This document shows positions 17,515-25,957 of a stretch of DNA of 64,000 bases, in pieces; positions within the stretch are counted from its first letter, which is position 1; each line of letters opens with the position of its first letter. The notes beneath the pieces are model-generated. The model did not search any database and was not told the DNA's origin. It saw only the letters and a list, made by a program, of their open reading frames with translations. Origin of the DNA: Pseudoalteromonas flavipulchra NCIMB 2033 = ATCC BAA-314. GTDB lineage: Bacteria > Pseudomonadota > Gammaproteobacteria > Enterobacterales > Alteromonadaceae. The position numbers were made by a program, and so were the translations under genes. The stretch covers positions 396,550 through 460,549 of the forward strand of contig JWIH01000018.1 in NCBI GenBank assembly GCA_000814665.1, given 5' to 3'.

Positions 17515-18198
17515 TCACTGTCGTTTGCCAAAAATATCAGTACCAATGCGAACCATAGTGGAGCCTGCTGCAATCGCAGTGTCTAAATCGCCACTCATTC
17601 CCATCGATAAGGTATCTAGCTGTTGATATTGGTCCTTTAGTCTATCAAAGCAAGCGCGCATTTGCTGGAAATATTGTAATTGCTTTTGTTTATCATCGGT
17701 TTGTTCTGTGATAGTCATCAAGCCACGAAGCTCCAATTGACGACAGTCATTAATAAACTGCGCCAGCGTATCAACCTCATCGGGATGACAACCTGATTTG
17801 TTGTCATCACCGCTAATATTGACCTGCAACAGCACCTTGAGTGGCTTTAAGTTTGTTGGTCTTTGCTCATTTAGCCTGCGTGCGATTTTCTCTCTATCCA
17901 CGCTTTGTACCCAATGGAAGTTTTCGGCGACTAATCTTGATTTGTTGGACTGGATTGGACCAATAAAGTGCCATTCAAGCGCCTTGTTTTGTTTAAAATA
18001 GGCAACTTTATCAACCGCTTCTTGTACGTAAGATTCACCGAATTGGGTTTGACCTGCCGCAATCGCAGCCTCAATATCGGCGATAGGTTTGGTTTTAGAA
18101 ACCGCGAGTAATTGTACTGTTTCGCTGAATTGACAGTTTTGCTTGGCTTTTTCTATCCTGCCGTAGGCGTTATCTAAGCGTTCTGCTATTGTAACCAT
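17515..18198 (-). CDS. yggS: PLP homeostasis protein YggS
   Basis: A single-domain pyridoxal-phosphate-binding protein (PLPBP/COG0325) that buffers the free cofactor and affects amino-acid metabolism rather than catalysing a known reaction. The 227 residues include the PLP-lysine segment LLAVSKTKP near residue 34, HFIGPIQSNKS, and GMSGDLDTAI, which binds phosphate. It is the first gene of the minus-strand run and diverges from pilT with only 30 bases between start codons, so the two promoters must overlap or lie within the coding regions. Confidence 0.94.
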   Translation of the reverse strand: MVTIAERLDNAYGRIEKAKQNCQFSETVQLLAVSKTKPIADIEAAIAAGQTQFGESYVQEAVDKVAYFKQNKALEWHFIGPIQSNKSRLVAENFHWVQSVDREKIARRLNEQRPTNLKPLKVLLQVNISGDDNKSGCHPDEVDTLAQFINDCRQLELRGLMTITEQTDDKQKQLQYFQQMRACFDRLKDQYQQLDTLSMGMSGDLDTAIAAGSTMVRIGTDIFGKRQ

Positions 18199-18228
18199 AT
18201 AGTACTAGTGCTCATTGTGGAGTTATAA

Positions 18229-19275
18229 ATGGATATTACAGAATTATTGGCTTTTAGTGTTCAACACAAAGCATCTGACCTACACCTTTCTTCGGGTGTT
18301 TCCCCTATGATCCGTGTTGACGGGGACGTACGTCGGGTGAATATCCCGCCGTTAGAAGCAAAAGACGTCAGCAGCCTCATCTACGATATTATGAATGATA
18401 ATCAACGTCGTGACTATGAGCAAAACCTTGAGGTAGATTTCTCGTTCGAAGTGCCAAATCTGGCGCGTTTTCGTGTTAACGCCTTTAATTCAAATCGTGG
18501 TCCAGCTGCGGTGTTCCGTACCATTCCAAATCAAGTGCTGAGCTTAGATGATTTGGGGGCACCAGACATTTTTACCAAAATTTCCGACAACCCACGTGGC
18601 TTAGTATTGGTAACCGGCCCGACAGGCTCTGGTAAATCAACCACGCTGGCTGCGATGGTGGATTATATTAATAACAACAAACATCACCATATTCTAACCA
18701 TCGAAGACCCGATTGAATTTGTTCACGACAACAAGCAAAGCCTTATTAACCAACGTGAAGTACATAGAGATACGCACAGCTTTAACGCGGCGCTGAGAAG
18801 TGCACTCCGTGAAGACCCAGACGTTATTTTAGTTGGTGAATTACGTGATCTTGAGACCATTCGTTTAGCGCTAACTGCCGCGGAAACGGGCCACTTAGTA
18901 TTTGGTACTTTGCATACTACCTCAGCACCTAAAACCATCGACCGTATTGTGGATGTGTTCCCAGGTGAAGAAAAAGACATGGTGCGTTCTATGCTGTCAG
19001 AGTCGCTACAAGCGGTGATTTCACAAACTCTGGTGAAAAAAGTTGGCGGCGGGCGCATAGCAGCGCATGAAATCATGCTCGGGATCCCTGCTATTCGTAA
19101 CCTTATTCGTGAAGACAAGATTGCACAGATGTATTCGGCAATTCAAACCGGTGCAATGCACGGTATGCAAACCATGGATCAATGCCTTACAAATTTATTA
19201 AACCGTGGTTTGATCACACAGCAAGATGCGCGTGCAAAAGCGCATGACAAAAATCAGTTTAATAGCGGCTATTAA
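18229..19275 (+). CDS. pilT: Type IV pilus retraction ATPase PilT
   Basis: PilT is the hexameric cytoplasmic motor that depolymerises type IV pili, powering twitching and DNA uptake. The 348-residue protein has Walker A GPTGSGKST at 130-138, an Asp box, Walker B DPDVILVGELRD, the His box TGHLVFGTLHT and the PilT-specific AIRNLIREDKIAQM near the C-terminus, needed for retraction. The ATG at 18229 follows GTGGAG. pilU starts 14 bases after its stop. No other pilus genes are visible in the window apart from the uncertain TcpQ-like protein at 28750. Confidence 0.97.
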   Translation: MDITELLAFSVQHKASDLHLSSGVSPMIRVDGDVRRVNIPPLEAKDVSSLIYDIMNDNQRRDYEQNLEVDFSFEVPNLARFRVNAFNSNRGPAAVFRTIPNQVLSLDDLGAPDIFTKISDNPRGLVLVTGPTGSGKSTTLAAMVDYINNNKHHHILTIEDPIEFVHDNKQSLINQREVHRDTHSFNAALRSALREDPDVILVGELRDLETIRLALTAAETGHLVFGTLHTTSAPKTIDRIVDVFPGEEKDMVRSMLSESLQAVISQTLVKKVGGGRIAAHEIMLGIPAIRNLIREDKIAQMYSAIQTGAMHGMQTMDQCLTNLLNRGLITQQDARAKAHDKNQFNSGY

Positions 19276-19289
19276 GTAGTGGTGTAGCG

Positions 19290-20411
19290 ATGAATATAGA
19301 ACCATTTTTGCAAACGATGGCCAATCAGCAAGCATCCGACTTGTTCGTTTCGGCAGGGCTTGCGGTGAGCGCCAAAATCGATGGCGAACTTAGAGCGTTA
19401 AGTGAAGAAAGCTTAGATGCCGAGCAGTCACTGAATCTTGTTACCTCGATTATGAGCGACAAGCAAAAGCAAGAATTCTTTAACACTAAAGAGTGTAACT
19501 TTGCGATTGCCAATGATATCGGGCGTTTTCGTGTTTCTGCATTTTGGCAACGAGATTGTGCGGGTATGGTTATTCGCCGTATCGTTACCGCGATTCCCGA
19601 TGTCAATGAGCTAGGTTTGCCGTCGGTACTGACCGATGTGATCATGTCCAAACGTGGCTTGGTGTTATTTGTAGGTGGTACGGGCACGGGTAAGTCAACC
19701 TCGCTTGCGGCACTGCTCGGTTATCGTAATCGTAACCAACGTGGCCACATTTTGACCATTGAAGACCCCATCGAGTTTGTGCACCAACACCAAAAAAGCA
19801 TCATTACTCAGCGTGAAGTGGGCATTGATACTGACAGTTTTGAATCTGCCTTAAAAAGCTCATTACGCCAAGCACCAGATGTTATTTTAATTGGTGAAAT
19901 TCGCTCGCAAGAAACCATGGAGTATGCATTGAGTTTTGCTGAAACGGGGCATTTATGCGTTGCAACTTTACACGCCAATAATGCCAATCAGGCCATCGAC
20001 CGTATCATGCACTTAGTCCCTAAAGAAAAGCACGATAAACTGAAGTACGATTTGGCGCTGAACTTGCGCGCTATTGTAGCGCAACAACTTGTGCCTTCTT
20101 CAAAAGGTGAAGGTCGAGAAGCAGCCATTGAAGTACTACTGAATTCCCCACTCGTTGCCGAGCTTATTAAAAAAGGCGATATTGGTTCGATTAAAGAAGC
20201 AATGGCAAAGTCGAAAGACATGGGCATGCAAACCTTTGACCAAGCGTTGTTTGAGCTTTATAAGCAGCAGCGGATCAACTATGCCGACGCACTACATCAT
20301 GCTGACTCGCCAAATGATCTGCGCCTGATGATCAAGCTGCAAAATAATGAACAAAAAGGTGCGGGCTTCCTACAAGGGGTTACGGTAGATGGGTTGGATT
20401 CGAAGAACTAA
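19290..20411 (+). CDS. pilU: PilT-dependent pilus retraction ATPase PilU
   Basis: A paralogue of PilT that assists retraction and depends on PilT. The 373-residue product has Walker A GGTGTGKST at 129-137, Walker B APDVILIGEIRS and the His box TGHLCVATLHA, and carries a longer C-terminal tail than PilT, as usual. It lies directly after pilT. Its last 22 bases overlap the start of a periplasmic protein gene in another frame, suggesting coupled translation. Confidence 0.95.
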   Translation: MNIEPFLQTMANQQASDLFVSAGLAVSAKIDGELRALSEESLDAEQSLNLVTSIMSDKQKQEFFNTKECNFAIANDIGRFRVSAFWQRDCAGMVIRRIVTAIPDVNELGLPSVLTDVIMSKRGLVLFVGGTGTGKSTSLAALLGYRNRNQRGHILTIEDPIEFVHQHQKSIITQREVGIDTDSFESALKSSLRQAPDVILIGEIRSQETMEYALSFAETGHLCVATLHANNANQAIDRIMHLVPKEKHDKLKYDLALNLRAIVAQQLVPSSKGEGREAAIEVLLNSPLVAELIKKGDIGSIKEAMAKSKDMGMQTFDQALFELYKQQRINYADALHHADSPNDLRLMIKLQNNEQKGAGFLQGVTVDGLDSKN

Positions 20412-21276
20412 ACGCAGCTATCTATTCTTCGCTTTTGTGCTGAGCTTTGCTGGAGTACTTAATGCCAGCGAAGCACTTAATGTTTTTATTAGAGATGATG
20501 TCCTCGCTGATTATCAACGTTTTGTTGGTGAACGCGACGTCACAAAAATTACCGATTTTAGTGGCCAGTATTTACGCCGTGATGTTGTCGATATGGTGAT
20601 AGCACAGCAAGCCTTGCAAAAAGGTGGCTTCGACAAAGTATTTATTTTTACACCAGGCTTTGTCAGTTTTCGTGAATCCAATTTGCTTGAAAAAGGGGAA
20701 CAACTACTTCACTTTGATAGTTATTGGAAAGCAGACCTTGAAAATAAAGGTCGGCTGCTTTTTATCAGTGAGCCGGTTATTCAAAAAGGTCAGTATTTTG
20801 CTGGTATTTATCACGGGATAGATAATCAAAAAGTAAAGCAGCTACAAGCGGAGCAAGGGCTCACCCAGCTAACTTCGGTATCGAACCCTAAGTGGCAGAC
20901 CGATTGGCAGACCTTGGAGTCACTTCCGCTTAAACAGCTTCATGCTGAACCAGATTGGATGTCACAAGCGCGTATGGTGAGCAAAGGTTGGGTCGACTTC
21001 ATGTTGATGCCGCTTATGCCGAAGCTAGATAATCGCTTTGTTTTGGAAGATGTTGAGCTCATTGCTAATGAGCATCTAGTCGTGCTGTTAAACGACAGCA
21101 GACATTTTGCGGTGTCTCGGCTTCACCCTGAAGGTGAACGAGCGTTTGCTGCATTACAAAAAGGCCTTGCAATACTACGTGAGCAAGGCCGGATCACTAG
21201 CGCATATCAGCAAGCAGGGTTAATACCTGATTTGAAGAAGTACCAAGTCGTAAACCCTGCACAGGAGCTTCGCTAG
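20389..21276 (+). CDS. Secreted substrate-binding-like protein overlapping pilU
   Basis: A 295-residue protein whose N-terminus (MGWIRRTKRSYLFFAFVLSF, with a likely cleavage site after GVLNA) is a signal peptide, so the product is probably periplasmic. The rest has the composition of small-molecule periplasmic-binding or amino-acid-binding (SBP_bac_3-like) proteins, with GIYHGIDN, WVDFMLMP and a C-terminal LAILREQGRITSAYQQAG segment. I cannot assign a ligand. It begins inside pilU (22-base overlap), with no spacer, which implies dependence on pilU translation and perhaps a link to pilus function. A different putative binding protein is encoded at 50134. No transporter genes adjoin it. Confidence 0.7.
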   Translation: MGWIRRTKRSYLFFAFVLSFAGVLNASEALNVFIRDDVLADYQRFVGERDVTKITDFSGQYLRRDVVDMVIAQQALQKGGFDKVFIFTPGFVSFRESNLLEKGEQLLHFDSYWKADLENKGRLLFISEPVIQKGQYFAGIYHGIDNQKVKQLQAEQGLTQLTSVSNPKWQTDWQTLESLPLKQLHAEPDWMSQARMVSKGWVDFMLMPLMPKLDNRFVLEDVELIANEHLVVLLNDSRHFAVSRLHPEGERAFAALQKGLAILREQGRITSAYQQAGLIPDLKKYQVVNPAQELR

Positions 21277-21592
21277 TCATTTATACGCCTACTCGCGGCT
21301 AGAGTTGCTTTGCTAGGTGTACAAAAATAGCGATTTCACCATAGTGTTTAGGGGAATAAGAGTTGCCTTACTGCTGGTGATTGAAAGCGTTGAGAGTTCG
21401 CTAAATATTATGGGCTTTTACAGACAGTTAGCCGTACCTTTAATATCAGTACTGAATTTTTGATATTAAAGGTCGGCGCTAGATTGATATTTTTAGTGTG
21501 TTATCACTACACCGACTATGCCGTGCATAAATATCAATTCACTTGGTGGAAAATAAAGCCATAAAGCTCAACAGGCCCAAGAGTTAGTCGGG
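21277..21592. other. Gene-free gap with two inverted repeats
   Basis: Between convergent genes there is no plausible coding region. ACCTTTAATATCA (21436-21448) and its exact complement TGATATTAAAGGT (21461-21473) form a 13-base-pair stem with a 12-base loop; ATTGATATTT (21483-21492) and AAATATCAAT (21529-21538) form a second pair. The first stem lacks a following T-run, so it is not a standard terminator for either neighbour. Confidence 0.6.
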
Positions 21593-22042
21593 CTATTCCC
21601 ACATTGCTTCAAAGTAGCTTTCAAGAATGATACAAGCAGACATGCCATCTACCTTACCTTTTGCAAGGTTCTTATAGCCACCTTGTTCAAATAAGCGTGC
21701 TCTGGCGTCTGCTGTCGTCAAGCGCTCATCTTGTGTTTCTACCGGCAACCGGAAGTGGTTATGCAAGCGGTTAGCAAACTTTTTTGCTCTGAATGTTAAA
21801 TCTTGATTGGTACCATCCATATTCAGTGGTAAGCCAACCACCAATAAATCAGGTTGCCATTCGTTAATAAATACGGCGATGTCATCCCAATTTGGAATGC
21901 CATCGTTTGCCTTAACTGCACCTAGGCTTGATGCGGTTGCGGTGATTTCTTGGCCGATGGCCAAGCCGATACTTTTAGTGCCAAAGTCAAACCCGATGAC
22001 GCTACGTTTACCTTTAGGCACTTTTTCTTTTTTGATTTCCAT
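21593..22042 (-). CDS. ruvX: Holliday junction resolvase-like protein RuvX (YqgF)
   Basis: YqgF has an RNase H-like fold and is implicated in pre-16S rRNA 5' end processing; the resolvase name is historical. The 149 residues include the first acidic strand [24 protein letters not shown] and ETQDERLTT with an active-site acidic residue, plus a final D in [14 protein letters not shown]. It is the last gene of an rsmE-gshB-yqgE-ruvX run that matches the enterobacterial order. Confidence 0.93.
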   Translation of the reverse strand: MEIKKEKVPKGKRSVIGFDFGTKSIGLAIGQEITATASSLGAVKANDGIPNWDDIAVFINEWQPDLLVVGLPLNMDGTNQDLTFRAKKFANRLHNHFRLPVETQDERLTTADARARLFEQGGYKNLAKGKVDGMSACIILESYFEAMWE

Positions 22043-22084
22043 GAATACTTCGTTTATTAACCTAAGCTCAAAATTACTGGCTAG

Positions 22085-22642
22085 TTACGCATGACCCGCT
22101 TGCGAGCTTAATTGTGCAACGTCGATACCAAGCATTTGTACTGCTTTTTCCCAACGCTTTTCGGGTGGCGTATTAAATATGATTTCGGGGTCAGCCTCGA
22201 CGACTAACCAAGTGTTTTCTTTCAGTTCTTTCTCTAGTTGACCACTTACCCATCCAGCATAGCCCAAGGTGATGATAAATCCTTCGGGAGAGTGTGATGA
22301 CGTTAAAGAGGCTAAAACATCTTTTGATGTGGTGATCATAATTTCGGAGCTAAGCTCTTGGCTTGAGGCGTAACCAAACTTTGGCGTATGTAGTACAAAA
22401 CCTCTGTCGGTGTGAACAGGCCCACCGGCGTAGATATTTACCTTAGCCGCTTGGCTAGATTTGTCGTTATCGATATCAATTTGATCAAGCAATTCGCCCA
22501 CGGTGATATCGATAGGGTGGTTTACCACCAACCCCATCGCACCATCTTCGCTGTGTTCACAAAGATAGGTTACCGTATGATTGAAAAAAGGGTCGTCCAT
22601 GCTGGGCATTGCCACTAAAAAGTGATTAGCGAGTGATTTCAT
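22085..22642 (-). CDS. yqgE: YqgE/AlgH family protein
   Basis: A 185-residue cytosolic protein of the UPF0301/AlgH family; AlgH was named for effects on alginate genes in Pseudomonas, but its biochemical role is unknown. The N-terminal MKSLANHFLVAMPSMDDPFF, followed by the HSEDGAMGLVVNHP and YAGGPVHTDRGFVLH segments, is diagnostic. It lies between gshB (19-base gap) and ruvX (42-base gap). Confidence 0.93.
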   Translation of the reverse strand: MKSLANHFLVAMPSMDDPFFNHTVTYLCEHSEDGAMGLVVNHPIDITVGELLDQIDIDNDKSSQAAKVNIYAGGPVHTDRGFVLHTPKFGYASSQELSSEIMITTSKDVLASLTSSHSPEGFIITLGYAGWVSGQLEKELKENTWLVVEADPEIIFNTPPEKRWEKAVQMLGIDVAQLSSQAGHA

Positions 22643-22661
22643 AACCAGACCCCCTTAATGG

Positions 22662-23621
22662 TTAGTTTTTAGTATGGTCGAGTTTTCGCTCGATCGCATC
22701 ATAAAACTTATCCATAATTGAAATGTCATATGCCGCTTCAATTTCTTTCACGCAAGTTGGTGCGGTGACATTGATTTCGGTAAGCTTATCGCCAATGATA
22801 TCTAAGCCAACGAATATCAGGCCCTTTGCCTTTAACGTTGGGGCAATGGCTTCGGCAATTTTCCGGTCCGATTCGCTAATAGGTCTTGCTTCACCACGGC
22901 CACCTGCCGCGAGATTACCACGAGTTTCACCGCCCTGTGGAATGCGAGCCAAGCAGTATGGCATCACTTCACCATCTACCACTAACACGCGCTTATCACC
23001 GTCTTTAATGGCTGGAATATAGTTTTGCGCCATCGCATAGCGAGAACCATGTTCGGTAAGCGTTTCGCAGATCACGCCAATATTTGCATCATCTTGTTTC
23101 ACTCTAAAAATAGACGCGCCGCCCATCCCATCTAAAGGCTTGAGAATGATATCGCCATGTTTAGCTAAAAACTCGCGAATTTGTGATTGATTACGCGTAA
23201 CTAAAGTATCTGGAGTATGTTCACTAAACCACGCAGTAAAGAGCTTTTCATTGGCGTCGCGTAGGCTTTGTGGTTTATTTACTACAAGCGATCCCGCAAG
23301 TTCAGCGCGCTCAAGAATATAAGTGGCGTAAATATATTCAGTGTCAAAAGGCGGATCTTTACGCATTAAAATAACGTCAAGGTCGCCTAAGTCGATTTCT
23401 TGTTTCTCAGCTAGTTCATACCAATGGGAAGTATCGTCAAATACCTGCGCTTTTGCTGCGGTCGCTTTGGCAACGCCTTGGTACAAGAAAAGATCATTCA
23501 TTTCCATGTAATACAATTCATAGCCGCGCTGCTGTGCCGCCAGCATCATGGCAAACCCGGTGTCTTTTTTAATGTTAAAGCCACTGATAGGATCGGAAAT
23601 GATCCCTAATTTAATTGTCAT
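22662..23621 (-). CDS. gshB: Glutathione synthetase
   Basis: GshB is an ATP-grasp ligase that joins gamma-glutamylcysteine and glycine to form glutathione. From ATG 23621 the protein has 319 residues and begins MTIKLGIISDPISGFNIKKD, like E. coli GshB; ATP-binding segments ILKPLDGMGGASIFRV and the metal-binding end INVTAPTCVKEIE are present. The frame has four extra upstream codons, but the downstream ATG follows GGGAGCGTCT. It supplies the thiol used by the glutaredoxin-like and peroxidase-like proteins encoded elsewhere in the window. Confidence 0.95.
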   Translation of the reverse strand: MTIKLGIISDPISGFNIKKDTGFAMMLAAQQRGYELYYMEMNDLFLYQGVAKATAAKAQVFDDTSHWYELAEKQEIDLGDLDVILMRKDPPFDTEYIYATYILERAELAGSLVVNKPQSLRDANEKLFTAWFSEHTPDTLVTRNQSQIREFLAKHGDIILKPLDGMGGASIFRVKQDDANIGVICETLTEHGSRYAMAQNYIPAIKDGDKRVLVVDGEVMPYCLARIPQGGETRGNLAAGGRGEARPISESDRKIAEAIAPTLKAKGLIFVGLDIIGDKLTEINVTAPTCVKEIEAAYDISIMDKFYDAIERKLDHTKN

Positions 23622-23678
23622 AGACGCTCCCATTGCGCTTGCTGAGTTTACCCATGATATGGGGGTTGCTCTGTGTAT

Positions 23679-24413
23679 TTAAAGTGCTAAATCGCCAAAT
23701 TGCAGCTGTAGTGCGCTCAGTACCGTTAGCGCTGCGGTTTCTGTACGTAGTACACGTGGGCCTAAACGGACATCCACAAACCGCTGTTGAGCGGTGGCGT
23801 CTAGCTCTTCATCGGTAAAGCCGCCTTCAGGGCCCACTAAAAAGCGGATCCCAGACTGGGTATATGGCAGTGTTTTTATTGAATGTTCGGCGCGAGGATG
23901 TAGTGTGATTTTTAACTCGTCGCTTTGCTGTGCAAGCCATTCAGACAACTCCATCGGCGGGTGAATAACAGTGATGGTATTACGCCCGGATTGCTCGGCA
24001 GCGGCAATTGCTATCTTTTGCCATTGCAGGTGTTTTTTTGCTAGACGCTCACCACTTAATTTAACGCCGCAGCGTGTGGTAAACAAAGGAGTAATTTCGC
24101 TTACACCCAGCTCTACCGACTTTTGAATAGTGAAGTCCATTTTATCACCGCGAGAAATCCCTTGCCCAAGATGTATGGCAAGTGGAGATTCTACATTTTT
24201 GTCTTCAAATGATTCAGGTACAGCAACAACTTTCTTTTTCCCAACTTCACTTAATTGACATAGGTACTCGCCGCCTTGTCCGTTGAACAGGCTGACTTTA
24301 TCTTTGGTTGTCATTCTAAGCACTCGGCCTATGTGTCCTGCGGCGTCATCATCCAAAGTAACTGGCACACCAATGGCCAAAGGCGAGTCTTGATAAATAT
24401 GTGGAATACGCAT
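23679..24413 (-). CDS. rsmE: 16S rRNA m3U1498 methyltransferase
   Basis: RsmE methylates U1498 of 16S rRNA using SAM. The 244-residue protein has the N-terminal PUA-like region starting MRIPHIYQDSPLAIG with HIGRVLRM and the SPOUT knot motif FLVGPEGGFTDEEL followed by LGPRVLRTETAAL, both diagnostic. It is transcribed toward gshB with a 57-base gap. Confidence 0.95.
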   Translation of the reverse strand: MRIPHIYQDSPLAIGVPVTLDDDAAGHIGRVLRMTTKDKVSLFNGQGGEYLCQLSEVGKKKVVAVPESFEDKNVESPLAIHLGQGISRGDKMDFTIQKSVELGVSEITPLFTTRCGVKLSGERLAKKHLQWQKIAIAAAEQSGRNTITVIHPPMELSEWLAQQSDELKITLHPRAEHSIKTLPYTQSGIRFLVGPEGGFTDEELDATAQQRFVDVRLGPRVLRTETAALTVLSALQLQFGDLAL

Positions 24414-24475
24414 AATTCGATTATTCAGTTGCTGTTTTGTGGCAATGGTAAGCGCTCGCGCACGGTTAGTCTACA

Positions 24476-24973
24476 TCATCCTGCCACTTTAGCTTTACCG
24501 CAAAGTAACCCTGTGAGCTTGGCAAGCATCAAGTCAGGGTCGGGGAGGCCAGCGGTATCCGGATGACAAGATAAGTGATTGATTAATGCTTGTGAGTGCA
24601 GTTTAGTGATCTGAAAACCTTGCGGGGATTGTTCGATTAAAAACCGGTGAGGGTGAAGAGAATCAAAAATAAAGCGCTGCTCTTCGGTGGCTAAATGATA
24701 GTCCAGAGAATAGAGCAACACGGCATGAATGTTATGGTGACGATGCAAATAGCTGGCAAGTTCAGAAACGCTAATTTCATTGTCAAAGTCACAATAACAG
24801 TAGTCTTTTATTTGCTCTTTAAACATCATCTTGAGCATTTGTTTGGTGTTGTCACCTGCGATAATAATATTACTGGCTTGGCTAGAGCGCACGTTTTGCA
24901 AATGCTCGACGAGTTCTTGGCTAAAATCCCAATTGCTATCTACCAGTAAAAATCCATCACTTAAAGCATTCAT
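24476..24973 (-). CDS. Hypothetical protein, 165 residues
   Basis: I do not recognise this protein. It begins MNALSDGFLLVDSNWDFSQE and has alternating alpha/beta segments (SNIIIAGDN, IHAVLLYSLDYHL) with no signal peptide or membrane helix, so it is probably cytosolic. A short Rossmann-like or receiver-like fold is possible but no active-site motif is clear. It lies between rsmE and a DUF350 membrane-protein gene, with only 11 bases to the latter, so the two are probably co-transcribed. The uninterrupted frame and tight spacing make it a credible gene. Confidence 0.65.
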   Translation of the reverse strand: MNALSDGFLLVDSNWDFSQELVEHLQNVRSSQASNIIIAGDNTKQMLKMMFKEQIKDYCYCDFDNEISVSELASYLHRHHNIHAVLLYSLDYHLATEEQRFIFDSLHPHRFLIEQSPQGFQITKLHSQALINHLSCHPDTAGLPDPDLMLAKLTGLLCGKAKVAG

Positions 24974-24984
24974 GCAGTATTGCG

Positions 24985-25878
24985 TTACACCGAAAACAAG
25001 TTAATAAGTAAATAGCCTATGGAACAGAAAACCGCAAACTCCAAACATGCGATACCAACGTTATCTTGGTGGTCTACTTCTAACCCAATATTGACCTTAG
25101 GTAAGGATAAATGCAGTAATACGTAGCTACCAATGTAAAGAAAAAGCCACATTACACCGCAATGCATGACAACCGAAAACAAGTTTTCTACCACTTTTGC
25201 TCCATGGTAGGGAGCGCTGTGTAGTCCCGCATACATGGCTAAAGAGAGGCCGATGGATTTGCCCGCATAACGAATACCAATCGAAGTGTTTCTGAGATTA
25301 AAATTTTGTTGTAAAGAAGCACCTTGGTTAAACCTGGCAAAGCGACTTTCTCTGATTTTACTATCTAGTGTATAAAGCAGCTGTAATAGCATAAAGCCAA
25401 GGGCTACGACTAATAGATCGCTCCAGCCTTTCGGGTGCACCCAATGATATAAACCAAGCACCAAAATGGTGTTACCGAGTAACATGCCTGAGTCCACCAT
25501 CGCGGCGCAGATATTTTGCTTTAAAATCGCTTCTTCTTCGTCAAACTGATACAAAATCCATTTGCGATGGATCCATTGGCCAAAGTATACAAAGGCAATG
25601 ATCAACCCAATATGTAAGGCCACTTGCAGAGGGTGTGCCTGCGCTCTCACCACACCTAAATCATTGAATAAGTATGCAACACAAACACACAGCATCGTCA
25701 CTTGACTGGCATAGCTGATCCCAAGTGCAAAGTTGTCACGTTGTGCGAGCTCGTCATCTAGGAGATTGTTGGCGCTACGCTGGATCATTAAGCGCAGCAA
25801 AATAGTTAAACCGCAGACAATGACAAAGCAAATCAAAATCGCTAAAAAGTTGATATTGTTTAAAGACAAATAACTCAT
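24985..25878 (-). CDS. DUF350 family inner-membrane protein
   Basis: A 297-residue polytopic protein with about eight membrane helices arranged as a repeat. Each half has the DUF350 pattern in which a charged/Asn motif precedes a small-residue helix: RDNFALGISYASQV in the first half and HQDNVGIACLEFAVF near the end. Family function is unknown; relatives are often encoded near polyamine- or potassium-related genes. Its start diverges from glnE with 79 bases between starts. It is probably the first gene of a unit including the 165-residue hypothetical. Confidence 0.75.
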   Translation of the reverse strand: MSYLSLNNINFLAILICFVIVCGLTILLRLMIQRSANNLLDDELAQRDNFALGISYASQVTMLCVCVAYLFNDLGVVRAQAHPLQVALHIGLIIAFVYFGQWIHRKWILYQFDEEEAILKQNICAAMVDSGMLLGNTILVLGLYHWVHPKGWSDLLVVALGFMLLQLLYTLDSKIRESRFARFNQGASLQQNFNLRNTSIGIRYAGKSIGLSLAMYAGLHSAPYHGAKVVENLFSVVMHCGVMWLFLYIGSYVLLHLSLPKVNIGLEVDHQDNVGIACLEFAVFCSIGYLLINLFSV

Positions 25879-25957
25879 ACTCGGTGTAAGGTTGTGTTTT
25901 AGATAGAGTTACTATAACACTGCTCACAAAGAGAGCCAGTCTACCGTGGAGTTTTTT

